Notes under the pieces: model-generated | The model's input: only the letters and a program-made list of their open reading frames with translations | The model's database searches: none | What the model was told of the DNA's origin: nothing | Part shown: positions 1 to 7,549 of the stretch, in pieces | Layout of the letters: every line of letters starts with the position of its first letter | Position numbering within the stretch: the first letter of the stretch is position 1 | Position numbers and translations under genes: made by a program | IMG/VR virus record: IMGVR_UViG_3300029267_004085 | Location: 1-20,080 of that record | Length of the DNA stretch: 20,080 bases | From: a virus | Direction: 5' to 3' (one strand)

Positions 1-14
1 TCATAAGATACCAT
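1..14 (-). CDS. Start of a gene running off the left edge
   Basis: An ATG at 14-12 on the minus strand overlaps the TAA of the preceding small zinc ribbon gene by one base, as is usual for coupled genes in this operon. Only four complete codons lie in the window, so nothing can be said of its function. By position after the tape measure it could be a distal tail or tail-tip gene, but that is inference only. Confidence 0.35.
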
Positions 15-106
15 TAAACCTTCACCTGTTTTCTTTTATGCCCACATCTTTTACACTTGTAGGCTAGGTGCTGAAAGTAACCACATTTAGGACATTTCCA
101 TGCCAT
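14..106 (-). CDS. 30-residue zinc ribbon protein
   Basis: A tiny basic protein with two CxxC knuckles (C5-x2-C8 and C18-x2-C21, the second followed by G-H), which is the pattern of a one-zinc ribbon. It starts one base after the TAG of the tape measure gene, and its TAA overlaps the next ATG, so it sits in the virion operon as a coupled gene. The sequence supports metal binding only; its partner is unknown. It is the only zinc microprotein seen in the left block, while similar ones are common in the right block. It is too short for most gene callers, but the four regularly placed cysteines argue against a chance frame. Confidence 0.65.
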   Translation of the reverse strand: MAWKCPKCGYFQHLAYKCKRCGHKRKQVKV

Positions 107-107
107 T

Positions 108-2768
108 CTATCTCATCCTGTAGCGTGTTTTTCCGTCTTTTAAAAAGAGGCTTCTTTCACCCTCTGCCATCAGCGCGCCAAGTTTTCTGGCATCCATGTC
201 ATTGTTTATAGTGGCGTTTATGTGATTATGAATTTCTACCGTTCCACTGACCTGCTGTCCTGCTGGTAGTATTCTTTCTCCGGCATGCACTAAAGCCATT
301 TGTGTTTCTGGAACGTAACTCATACCTCTTTTATACCTCGAAAAATCAAAATTTATATTGTCTACCATTTCTGGCGGCAAGAGCATGTCAGCTAGTACTT
401 TGGTTGGGTGCTCTACAGAGGACTTTGTGGTTTTTGCACCATAAACTGTTTCTCCTGTACCGACCATTCCTTTTACCTCTTCAAGCATGCTGCCTATATT
501 TATACCAAATCCGGCAAACATCGCTGTTAACCTTTCATCGCTAAATATTTCCTCTAGCGCCGTCATAAGCTCTTCAGCGGAAGTTTCTATGGCGGTATTA
601 GTCTCATCCCACCATGTTTGGCGGGTTTCTAGCGCGAGTTTTTCACTATCTATGTGGTCTTGTAGGTCAGATAGTTGTTGGTCATAGTCATACTTCAACT
701 GGTAAGTTATCTCTTCTACGTGTCTTTCGTAGTCTGCTATGAATTTCTTTTTCTCTTCGTAGAGGGCTTCATCGGCGGAAGTAGACTGGTCAAGCTCTTG
801 TTTCATTCCCTTTATTCTTAACTTGAGCTGTTCTATCTGAATTCTCTTTAACTGTCTTTCCTCTTCTCTTGTCAGGCCTCTTCGTCTAAGCATTCCTTTT
901 AGTTGAATTTGAGCCGCCTGTAATTGAAGTTTTCTCATTGCGTCATTCAGTTCTTGAGTGGCCGTCTTAGCGTCTTTCTGCGCCTTCTCGTATTCACGAA
1001 CTATCTTTATTGCATTTTGCATCTCTGAGCCTAAGACCTTGTATTCATAGGTTGAGTCAGCTAGGCCCATTTTTACATCATGCTGAACATCTACCGATTG
1101 TTGCTCAGCCTTTAACATTTCGTATTGGTAATTCAAGGTTCCTTTTATTGACCCTGCATATTTTCCCCAACCATAAGACACTTCTTTTGTAAGTTCCTCT
1201 TCTAGCGTGGCGATACTGTATTCTATCTCTTCTAAGGCCAGTTGTAAATTTTCTAGATTTCTTATACCACCTAGTATTGGCTCTCCAAATGCTCTGTTAA
1301 AGTCGTCTTGTAAGTCAGAAGATATTTGTTGTAGTGCAACCAACTGTCTATATGGCTTGTCATAGTTCTCTCCACGCAACATTAAATTAGAGACTTCTTT
1401 AGACTTTGTTGCTATCTCATCTTGAAGTGTAAGATAGTTTTGCATCACTTCTGTCGGATAGTCTTTTCTTATTTGACCAGGGGCTACGCCGTAATTCCAC
1501 TGTTTACCTTTTAGCCATGACTGATAGTCTCTTTCTTCGCCTGCTTTCATAGCCGTAAATATTGGTCCTATTATTGGTAAAAATGAAGTCCAGTTTTTAG
1601 CTACATCTACAAGCGTCCCTTGAACACCTAGTGCCATTTTGTCCCACGCGTCACCGACATCTCTCTGTGTCATTTCCCAATCTTGCTGTATTTGATTTGA
1701 GACAAACTGACTTGTATTTCTTATCTTGTCCAAAGCTTGCTCTGTTCTGCCTGCCGAAATAGACAGACGCTCCATGTCGTCTACTAAACCTTCAAGACCT
1801 TCGTCTCCAGCCAATACCATGGCAACTCTCAAAGACCTTATGTTTGGAATTACATCACTAAGTACAATCTTTCCGTATTCTTTTGTCTTTTCGTTCAACT
1901 CCGTGAAAAATCCTGTCAGGCCTTTTACACGCAATGCTAGACCACTTAAGTCTATTCCGTATTTCTGCGCAGCTTTACGCGCTTGTTCTGATGGGCTGAT
2001 AATGTTTTGTATGGCCATCGCCAAACCACGAGATGTCATGTCTAGGTGAAGACCATGCCTTGTGGTAGTTGACAAAGCAGCCATTAATTCTTTGAACTGT
2101 ATTCCTGCCTGCGCAGCTATTGGAACTACATATCCTAAAGCAGACTCTAAGTCTTTAAATTGAAACTTACCTCTAACTACAGACTGGAAAAGAGTATCTG
2201 AAACAGATGTAGCCTCGTAGGCGGACATTCCATATGTATTTAAAACAGTGGTAAATATATCCACAGACTCTCTTACATCAGCTAGTCCTGCAATTGCCGC
2301 CTTGGTAGAAGTATCTAATAAAGCTATGGCCTGTTCGGCATCAAAAGCCGCAGACATAATATCATAAAGTCCTTTCGTCATGTCGCTTGTGTTTTTACCG
2401 AATGACAAAGCAAGAGACTCCACACCTGCCTGAAGTCCGTATAGAGAGTCCTGAAAGTCAGACCCCATGATTGTACTGACCTCAGCTATTCTTGTCTCGA
2501 ACTCCCTGAACTTTGTAATACCCTCTTTAACGTATTCAAAAACCTTTTGTTGTGCTCCCATTACCTGATTAAGTATGAGGTTATATCCTACAAACCTCAA
2601 CGCTAGACTTCTTATTGCACTTCCGTGAGCCTTGGCTCCGCTAGCGCCCTTGGTATTCATAGTATTAAGGGACTCATTTATGTTATGCAAGTGGGCATTG
2701 ACCTGAAATAGCTCGCCCCTTATTTGTTTTGCGTTGGTTAAAAAGTTTATTTCTACGTTATTTGCCAT
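108..2768 (-). CDS. Tail tape measure protein (TP901 type)
   Basis: An 886-residue protein expected to fill the tail tube during assembly and set tail length. Residues about 85-330 carry the TP901-like tape measure core: the EFETRIAEVSTI start, repeated alanine-rich helices, and the A-x-A-G-I-x-F-x-E-L-M-A-A-L stretch typical of the family. A long charged coiled coil follows at about 590-720. Near the C-terminus (about 825-845) is the YVPETQMALVHAGERILPA segment often seen at the end of such proteins. The usual ratio of about 0.15 nm per residue predicts a tail of roughly 130 nm. It lies directly after the G/GT chaperone frameshift pair, the standard position; the upstream TAA abuts its ATG. 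It ends in TAG. No strong membrane segment was noticed. Confidence 0.93.
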   Translation of the reverse strand: MANNVEINFLTNAKQIRGELFQVNAHLHNINESLNTMNTKGASGAKAHGSAIRSLALRFVGYNLILNQVMGAQQKVFEYVKEGITKFREFETRIAEVSTIMGSDFQDSLYGLQAGVESLALSFGKNTSDMTKGLYDIMSAAFDAEQAIALLDTSTKAAIAGLADVRESVDIFTTVLNTYGMSAYEATSVSDTLFQSVVRGKFQFKDLESALGYVVPIAAQAGIQFKELMAALSTTTRHGLHLDMTSRGLAMAIQNIISPSEQARKAAQKYGIDLSGLALRVKGLTGFFTELNEKTKEYGKIVLSDVIPNIRSLRVAMVLAGDEGLEGLVDDMERLSISAGRTEQALDKIRNTSQFVSNQIQQDWEMTQRDVGDAWDKMALGVQGTLVDVAKNWTSFLPIIGPIFTAMKAGEERDYQSWLKGKQWNYGVAPGQIRKDYPTEVMQNYLTLQDEIATKSKEVSNLMLRGENYDKPYRQLVALQQISSDLQDDFNRAFGEPILGGIRNLENLQLALEEIEYSIATLEEELTKEVSYGWGKYAGSIKGTLNYQYEMLKAEQQSVDVQHDVKMGLADSTYEYKVLGSEMQNAIKIVREYEKAQKDAKTATQELNDAMRKLQLQAAQIQLKGMLRRRGLTREEERQLKRIQIEQLKLRIKGMKQELDQSTSADEALYEEKKKFIADYERHVEEITYQLKYDYDQQLSDLQDHIDSEKLALETRQTWWDETNTAIETSAEELMTALEEIFSDERLTAMFAGFGINIGSMLEEVKGMVGTGETVYGAKTTKSSVEHPTKVLADMLLPPEMVDNINFDFSRYKRGMSYVPETQMALVHAGERILPAGQQVSGTVEIHNHINATINNDMDARKLGALMAEGERSLFLKDGKTRYRMR

Positions 2769-3316
2769 TTAGCGTTGCGCCTTCCTTTTTGCAATCATGT
2801 CCCTAGAACTTTGAGACAAACCGGTTTCTACATAAGGTTTTCCGTTTTGTATGCAGTTCTTTTTGTGCAGGGTAGCCATTATACTCCTAAAGCGCCAATA
2901 GTTCATGTGGAGTATATCATTAAAGTTTCCGCCTACCTCGAGAAAAAGGTAGTTCATTAATTCTTGAAACTCTTTTAGTTCGTCTTCCCAGTAGACTTTT
3001 GTTTTTTTCGTTTTTTGGGCTTGCTGCCCTCGCGAAAATATATTCCTTCTCTGCCTGCATTATATACGGCTTTGAACAGTTCAACTAGGTCTAGCGGGTG
3101 CATGTTTCTTATGTCGTCGATTTTGCAATTTGGGTCTACGTTTGAAAGGGTCTCATATATCACATAATACTTGAATTCAGAGTTTTTCTGCTCCTCTGAC
3201 ATTCCCTTTGTGCCCTTCTCCAATTTGCTCAATGCGAGTTCATGCTTTTCTGGGGTCCAGTTTGGCATTTCAAAAGGTGCCCCATTGTTGACAAACTTAA
3301 GGCTGTATCTTACCAT
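2769..3316 (-). CDS. Tail assembly chaperone G-T fusion made by -1 frameshift
   Basis: Expected 182-residue product: the first 105 residues of the G frame, a -1 slip on seven A (3008-3002), then 77 residues in the T frame to the TAA at 2771-2769. The T part begins T-K-V-Y-W-E-D-E-L-K-E-F and continues through FLEVGGNFND, HMNYWRFRSIM and a basic tail. The T frame has no stop from the slip site onward, and its reading upstream of its first ATG is clearly protein-like, so it is made as a fusion and not from its own start. In lambda and HK97-type viruses gpG and gpGT bind the tape measure before tube polymerisation. The position between major tail and tape measure genes is exactly that of this pair. 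The frameshift itself is inferred from sequence. Confidence 0.85.
2975..3316 (-). CDS. Tail assembly chaperone, G-like short form
   Basis: The 113-residue unshifted product of the chaperone pair, ending at TAA 2977-2975 after a lysine-rich tail. The segment HPLDLVELFKAVYNAGREG, about residues 78-96, is the helical part usually conserved in such proteins. The ATG at 3316 has a GAGGT ribosome binding site about seven bases upstream. It follows the terminator behind the major tail gene and overlaps the T frame. It is expected in large excess over the fusion and should leave the tail before maturation. Identification rests on position and the frameshift arrangement more than on sequence motifs. 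Confidence 0.82.
   Translation of the reverse strand: MVRYSLKFVNNGAPFEMPNWTPEKHELALSKLEKGTKGMSEEQKNSEFKYYVIYETLSNVDPNCKIDDIRNMHPLDLVELFKAVYNAGREGIYFREGSKPKKRKKQKSTGKTN
3002..3008 (-). promoter_or_regulatory. -1 ribosomal slippery site (A AAA AAA)
   Basis: On the minus strand the G frame reads CGA AAA AAA CAA, giving a perfect X-XXY-YYZ heptamer of seven A. After slipping back one base the T frame is open for 77 codons. A second run of six A lies just upstream at 3016-3011 but is preceded by C in this frame, so it fits less well. No obvious downstream stem was worked out. Confidence 0.85.
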
Positions 3317-3349
3317 TTTATACCTCTTTTATATTTCGAATTAAATAAT

Positions 3350-3369
3350 GAAAAAGGGGATTAACCCCA
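3350..3369 (-). terminator. Intrinsic terminator after major tail gene
   Basis: On the minus strand, nine bases after the major tail stop codon, GGGG-TTAAT-CCCC forms a short G/C stem, followed at once by TTTTT. The position suggests attenuation between the abundant tail tube protein and the less abundant chaperone and tape measure genes. Confidence 0.65.
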
Positions 3370-3377
3370 TTTTACGA

Positions 3378-4307
3378 TTAAGCCGGTACTGTCGAAACTA
3401 TATTGTCACAGTCTGTTGGTTTAGATGTAAATGGCGCGCTGTTCATTATAGCCTCACCACCAACATTGATGTCGACACTTGAGTTTTTCCATTTACAGCC
3501 AGGCAATGTTATTCTTGGACAACCAGCGCCGCCCATGTCAACCTGTATTTGGAATGAATTTTGGTCTAACACCTCTCCGATGTGCCGTGCACCGCCTCCA
3601 TCTAGGGTTATGTCAACAGAACCTTCAACGTCCATCGTGCCTTCTATTAGGTGCGACTTATCAAGCGAGTCGTGGTCAGTATAGCCTGTAAGTTGGTGAG
3701 TTACCGTTATCTCAACTGAATTAGTTATGAAAGCAAGGTGGTCTGTGTCTACAACATAATCGCCGCCGGTCTTTGTTATCTCTCCAGCAATGTTGAAGGC
3801 TAGATAGTCACCGGTCAATGCAGCAGGTTCCTCTCCAGTAGCAGACGTATCTGTAGCCAACGATTTGGCTTCATAGTCTATTACAACTAAGTATTCAGTA
3901 TTTTTTGAGCCGGTAATTCTTATGCTAGATGGCTTCATCCCGGTAAGCAAATACCATGATTGATTGTCAGAGTCAGCCTCACAAGTGTTGGCTCCTACAC
4001 ACATAGCTATAGACTTTAAAGTACAACATGAACTTCTGTCTATCATGTCGTCTATCATCGTGTCATCGCACTGTGGTATGTACTCAAGATGCAGTTTTGG
4101 CTCGTTCGTTTGCTTTAATAAGTGACATGCTATGGGAGACCCTATGTCCCTTAACACCTTGTGTTTGTCACCGGTATCTATTCTTATATTTTGAATTTTA
4201 CAGGATATTGGCAATGTAGCACCGGAAACTTCGCCACCACCATAAGTGTCTTCAATCCAGTACCATGCTTTTCCCTGAAAGGGTTTTCCTATTTCGTCTA
4301 AGGTCAT
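3378..4307 (-). CDS. Major tail tube protein (probable)
   Basis: A 309-residue beta-rich protein in the canonical place, directly before the G/GT chaperones. The N-terminal half contains a run of alternating hydrophobic strands (ISCKIQNIRIDTG, then KLHLEY), typical of tail tube subunits. The C-terminal half has a second beta-rich part, possibly surface-exposed. It has about ten cysteines, among them an adjacent pair (RSSCC) and C-V-G-A-N-T-C, which is high for a tube protein and recalls the cysteine-rich loops of the capsid in this same genome. The ATG has a strong GGAGG site about eight bases upstream. A terminator hairpin follows the TAA, consistent with high expression. The call rests on synteny and length; no family motif is decisive. 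Confidence 0.75.
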   Translation of the reverse strand: MTLDEIGKPFQGKAWYWIEDTYGGGEVSGATLPISCKIQNIRIDTGDKHKVLRDIGSPIACHLLKQTNEPKLHLEYIPQCDDTMIDDMIDRSSCCTLKSIAMCVGANTCEADSDNQSWYLLTGMKPSSIRITGSKNTEYLVVIDYEAKSLATDTSATGEEPAALTGDYLAFNIAGEITKTGGDYVVDTDHLAFITNSVEITVTHQLTGYTDHDSLDKSHLIEGTMDVEGSVDITLDGGGARHIGEVLDQNSFQIQVDMGGAGCPRITLPGCKWKNSSVDINVGGEAIMNSAPFTSKPTDCDNIVSTVPA

Positions 4308-4323
4308 TATAATCCTCCGTTAT

Positions 4324-4818
4324 TTAACATAAATCGTAATACAGGCAGTAAAGTGTAGCTATATAATGAAATACAACTCTTCTGCCGTCTCTTTCCTCTT
4401 CAAGACCATCATCTTCTATATTCATAAAAGTTATTCCTTCAGTAGTACTTTGGTTAGTTCTAGTAATGTCGTGAAGTTTATCTTTTATCTTTTTTGCAAA
4501 TGACGTCCTGTCAATATTATCCGTATCTGTAAAATAGATGTGGATTAATATTAAACTTGTTATTTTTCTTGTTGCAGCACCTACATCATGAGGTTCATAG
4601 TAGGTTCCGCCCGGCGGTATTTCCATCTCTACAAATGGCAATTCTGGCAAGTCTTCCGATTTGACCTCTTCACTTAAGTATATCGGAATGTATACAGTGT
4701 CACCTTTGTTGTCTTCTATGGTAAAACAGTATTCATTCTCACCGTCATAGTTTGCGTCCCACTCAATACCGTGGGCCTCTCTATATGCTTTGCGTGGGTC
4801 AAAAGATGTATATGCCAT
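4324..4818 (-). CDS. Tail terminator / tail completion-like protein
   Basis: A 164-residue acidic protein starting immediately after the TAA of the connector gene (TAA then ATG with no gap) and ending 17 bases before the major tail ATG. Tailed viruses of siphovirus type usually carry a tail terminator (gpU-like) or tail completion protein at this point. The central part, with beta strands and then a helix (LILIHIYFTD, then SFAKKIKDKLHDI), is compatible with that small alpha/beta fold. No sequence motif proves it. It could also be a head-tail joining protein. The C-terminus is rich in tyrosine and cysteine. Confidence 0.55.
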   Translation of the reverse strand: MAYTSFDPRKAYREAHGIEWDANYDGENEYCFTIEDNKGDTVYIPIYLSEEVKSEDLPELPFVEMEIPPGGTYYEPHDVGAATRKITSLILIHIYFTDTDNIDRTSFAKKIKDKLHDITRTNQSTTEGITFMNIEDDGLEEERDGRRVVFHYIATLYCLYYDLC

Positions 4819-5793
4819 TTATTCACCAGGTAACATTCCAGCTCCTATGTCTGGTCTTTTTATTCTATCCATTATATTTTTGTAAGCCTTCATCATACGG
4901 TCTCTGTCATCGAGTATCACAGTCTTATTAGAATGCAGGTCTGCCATAGTAGCCTTGTCAAGTTCTTTAAACCTGACTATACACTCATGAGCCGCCAAAA
5001 ACGCAACGGCATTTTTAAACAGTCCTTTGTCAAATGTGGTCCATTCGCTTTTATATTTTATATGCACCCATTCTGCGCTACTAGGAACCGCTGTGCCATC
5101 TAGCTGCGTTATGGTTATGTTTCCGCAGTAAGGCTCGTTTACTGTTATTTTAAGTTTATGGCAATCTCCGTTTTCGTCTTTGAAGTAGCCTGTAACGTCG
5201 CTTCCACAAGATGTTTCACCCCATCCGGTTACTTCACCATCTCCGTTTCCGTCGGCTATTGGAGAATGCTTAGTTTCGAATTCTGTATTTGTACCGTTAA
5301 ACCATTCACCAGTATCTGGGTTGCAGTTTGGAGTTTCATTCTGCCAGTCTTCATAAACTTCATCTAGTACTTTTAGATAACTTTCCCAAATTATTCCGGC
5401 TATGTCGTGGTCAGTTATCGATTTTTTTGAAGTGATACCAGAATATCTTCTAACATCATAAATTATATTCCATGGTAGTATATAGAATTTATCTTTGTAT
5501 ATTGTATTTATACTTGGAGATGATGCTTCGACAGCTATGTTATATTGCCCAAACATCGCGTTATCTGGCAAGTCTATAATATAATGGTATTCACCTGTTG
5601 CGTCTTTTACAAAGTCAGAAGCTTCAAGAAACGTATGCCCACACTCATTTGTTATAGTAAGTGAAACTGTACTAGGGTCTACATTAGTATTTCCGGCAAC
5701 GTTCTTTATTTTTATTGCATAATAATTGTCTTCACCACGCTCGTATATGGCATTTTCGTATACAGTAGTTATATTATAATATGACCCCATGAG
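4819..5793 (-). CDS. Head-tail connector-like protein with Ig-like domain and dockerin-like loop
   Basis: A 324-residue protein when started at the ATG at 5793, preferred because AGGTGA lies seven bases upstream; an in-frame ATG at 5835 would lie inside the nuclease gene and lacks a better site. Residues about 10-110 look like an Ig-like beta sandwich (a Y-x-I-x-L-P strand, then F-G-Q-Y-N-I-A-V-E-A). Residues about 181-193 hold DGNGDGEVTGWGE, matching the Ca2+-binding loop pattern of dockerin/EF-hand repeats (DxNxDGxV). The C-terminal 65 residues are helical and charged, with a pattern like head-tail connector proteins that test chain register (NAVAFLAAHECIVRFKEL, then DRMMKAYKNIMDRI). Its position after capsid and nuclease and before the tail terminator supports a neck role; the Ig-like part may be a surface decoration. 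Function is inferred. Confidence 0.55.
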   Translation of the reverse strand, partial: LMGSYYNITTVYENAIYERGEDNYYAIKIKNVAGNTNVDPSTVSLTITNECGHTFLEASDFVKDATGEYHYIIDLPDNAMFGQYNIAVEASSPSINTIYKDKFYILPWNIIYDVRRYSGITSKKSITDHDIAGIIWESYLKVLDEVYEDWQNETPNCNPDTGEWFNGTNTEFETKHSPIADGNGDGEVTGWGETSCGSDVTGYFKDENGDCHKLKITVNEPYCGNITITQLDGTAVPSSAEWVHIKYKSEWTTFDKGLFKNAVAFLAAHECIVRFKELDKATMADLHSNKTVILDDRDRMMKAYKNIMDRIKRPDIGAGMLPGE

Positions 5794-5798
5794 TTCAC

Positions 5799-6509
5799 CT
5801 AAACATGTTTCCAATCTTTCTTTTGATATTTCCATTCATATAGCATCAAGGCAGACAAGTAAACTTTGAATAACTTTTGAAGTTCTTTGTAAGTCATTTC
5901 TTTTACTTTTATCTTTCCGTCTCGTATTCTTGCTATAAATACACCATCAACTTCTATTCCGGTAAGCTCTTTAAACGCCATCGCATAAGCAGCTAGTTGC
6001 AGCCAATACGAAGGGTAAAAGCTTCTTGCTGTTTTCCAGTCTCCTATTACGAAGGCTTCTTTTTTGAACTTTGCCTTGTGCCCTCTTACCAAGAACTTTT
6101 CAGGACTGGTGTATTTTCCTATGTAATCAGCAGTTCCAGCATAGCCATACTCATTACTCCAAAGTCTCTGTTCAAGAGCCTCTGGTTTGAGCTTTGCTAT
6201 TTTATTGAACTCAAAAAACCGGCACATGCCCTCTCTTATCTCAAGCTCGTAACTACCTAAATTAACGTCCTTTCCGCTTAGCGTCATCTCTATTAGCTTG
6301 TGTACGTGAGAGCCTATTGCTTGCCGCGTTTCTAGTATTTTGTTTGCGGCTTTTTCGCCTTTTCTTTTTGCCCAATTAAATAATTCCGGTTTAGCTATTA
6401 TACCCAGTGTTGTTGTAACTCTGTTGTAACTTTTTCCACTTAGCCTGTATTCTTTTGATGTAGACTCAAAGTCACCAGGAACTACTATTTGCCACTTACC
6501 TTTGCTCAC
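5799..6509 (-). CDS. PD-(D/E)XK exonuclease, RecB/Cas4-like
   Basis: A 236-residue nuclease with the full motif set of the RecB-type PD-(D/E)XK clan: G66-x3-H70-x3-E74 (in GSHVHKLIE), D128 in GTADYIG, D157-W-K159 in VIGDWKT, and Q171-x3-Y175 in LQLAAY. The Cas4-like four-cysteine iron-sulfur cluster is not evident, so it is closer to RecB-like single-domain exonucleases. The start is a GTG at 6509 with GGAG six bases upstream. A longer in-frame TTG exists at 6581 but would overlap the upstream 42-residue gene. It ends in TAG. Its place inside the virion operon, between capsid and neck genes, is odd for a nuclease; it may act in DNA processing, packaging or host DNA degradation. Confidence 0.85.
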   Translation of the reverse strand: MSKGKWQIVVPGDFESTSKEYRLSGKSYNRVTTTLGIIAKPELFNWAKRKGEKAANKILETRQAIGSHVHKLIEMTLSGKDVNLGSYELEIREGMCRFFEFNKIAKLKPEALEQRLWSNEYGYAGTADYIGKYTSPEKFLVRGHKAKFKKEAFVIGDWKTARSFYPSYWLQLAAYAMAFKELTGIEVDGVFIARIRDGKIKVKEMTYKELQKLFKVYLSALMLYEWKYQKKDWKHV

Positions 6510-6511
6510 AA

Positions 6512-6640
6512 TTACTCCTCGTAGAGCTCTAGATAGCGGTCTTGATTTTTCTTTATTTCCTCTTTCATGTTGCTGTCCCAAGGCCAGACAACTATTTGAG
6601 AGTTGGTCCTTGTATCCAGATACTTCTTAATTATTTTCAT
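6512..6640 (-). CDS. 42-residue charged protein of unknown function
   Basis: A small frame with an ATG at 6640, directly after the capsid terminator, and a TAA two bases before the GTG of the nuclease. Its last codons (GAG GAG) double as the nuclease ribosome binding site, so the two are probably translationally coupled. The protein has a basic N-terminus, a central I-V-V-W-P-W-D stretch and an acidic helical C-terminus. I do not recognise it. No cysteines and no membrane segment. The alternative is that it is only a leader frame for the nuclease. Confidence 0.5.
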   Translation of the reverse strand: MKIIKKYLDTRTNSQIVVWPWDSNMKEEIKKNQDRYLELYEE

Positions 6641-6650
6641 ACTTTCGGAT

Positions 6651-6684
6651 TAAAAAATAAAAAGATGAGGATAAAATCCTCACG
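6651..6684 (-). terminator. Intrinsic terminator after capsid gene
   Basis: On the minus strand, four bases after the capsid TAG, GAGGAT-TTT-ATCCTC forms a perfect 6-bp stem with a three-base loop, followed by a T-rich tract (ATCTTTTTATTTTTT). It should cap or thin transcription after the most abundant product. Confidence 0.75.
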
Positions 6685-6685
6685 A

Positions 6686-7549
6686 CTATGGGTTTACGAT
6701 ATGACCGATTGCGTCAGTATCGAGTTCGCCGACAGCGAAAAATGCCCACTGGTCAATTCTGTAAGAGTTACAGTTACTCTGGAAGAACTTGTAGGTCTTT
6801 GGTCTTTCGCCAAATACAGCACCAACTGCTCTTCGTGAGTCAATTATGATTGCAACTTCTTGTCCAGAAGTGGTGCAACAACTGTTTGCTCCGCAGTATT
6901 CTATGACCTTTAAGCCGCTTATCTTTTTTAGTCGCCCATCTTCGCCGAAAGAAACATCTCCCATCCAAGGCATTGGAGTTGGAGTTTGCATTCTCTTGAA
7001 GATTGCAGCCACACTAGGTGATATGATTATGTAGTCAGGTTCGTATGGACCAGCTAAACCGTTGCCCTCTCTCATATTGGCAACTACATTGTGTACACCG
7101 TTGTACAATTCAACTAGCGAAGTGTCAGTGCAACAAGAGCCGCTGATTGAAGGAGTGCAGTTTAAAGCGCTGCTTAGTGTTTCTGTGGTTCCAGGGGTTG
7201 CGGTTTCTAATTCACTGTAGATTTGAGCGTCAAACCATCTTGCCCATGAGTCAGACATTGATTTAAGGTAGCTGTCCATTAGGATGCCGCCTACGTCCCA
7301 TATATCTTTCTCGCAGATGATTGCTTCTAAGTTATACTGTTGTAGCGTAAGTGAATAGGTTGAAAACGATATGCTTGCACAAGATGCACATTCACATGCG
7401 TTTAATGCAGATGGGTCACCGAAAGCGCCATAGGCTCTTATCTGTACACCAAGTCCGTCACCAGGGTTTATAGCTAATCCTTTTACACAGATTTTGAAAA
7501 GGTCAGCTTTACAAACAAAGGTTTCCCATAGACGTCTTCTGGACTCCAA
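6686..7549 (-). CDS. HK97-fold major capsid protein, main part
   Basis: A 287-residue frame with HK97-like features: an N-arm/E-loop region (ADLFKICVKGLAINPGDG, then VQIRAYG), a spine-helix region (GGILMDSYLKSMSDSWARWFDAQIY), the P-E-Y-x-I-I-S-P-S-x-A-A-like segment (PDYIIISPSVAAIFKRM), and a C-terminal strand near IDSRRAVGAVFG. The only in-frame start is a TTG at 7549, lying inside the upstream coiled-coil gene and without a clear ribosome binding site; a TGA closes the frame just upstream. Reading the two frames as one protein gives a sensible HK97 capsid with delta domain, so a -1 shift, a sequencing indel or internal initiation is needed. Thirteen cysteines, including three local clusters, are unusual. 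It ends in TAG, followed by a terminator. Confidence 0.87.
   Translation of the reverse strand: MESRRRLWETFVCKADLFKICVKGLAINPGDGLGVQIRAYGAFGDPSALNACECASCASISFSTYSLTLQQYNLEAIICEKDIWDVGGILMDSYLKSMSDSWARWFDAQIYSELETATPGTTETLSSALNCTPSISGSCCTDTSLVELYNGVHNVVANMREGNGLAGPYEPDYIIISPSVAAIFKRMQTPTPMPWMGDVSFGEDGRLKKISGLKVIEYCGANSCCTTSGQEVAIIIDSRRAVGAVFGERPKTYKFFQSNCNSYRIDQWAFFAVGELDTDAIGHIVNP

Noticed and set aside
1726-2049. 107-codon plus-strand frame within the tape measure gene
   Set aside because: Antisense to a long, well supported gene, without a binding site or motif.
5793-5835. Upstream ATG at 5835 for the connector gene
   Set aside because: It lies well inside the nuclease gene, and the ATG at 5793 has a properly spaced AGGTGA site.
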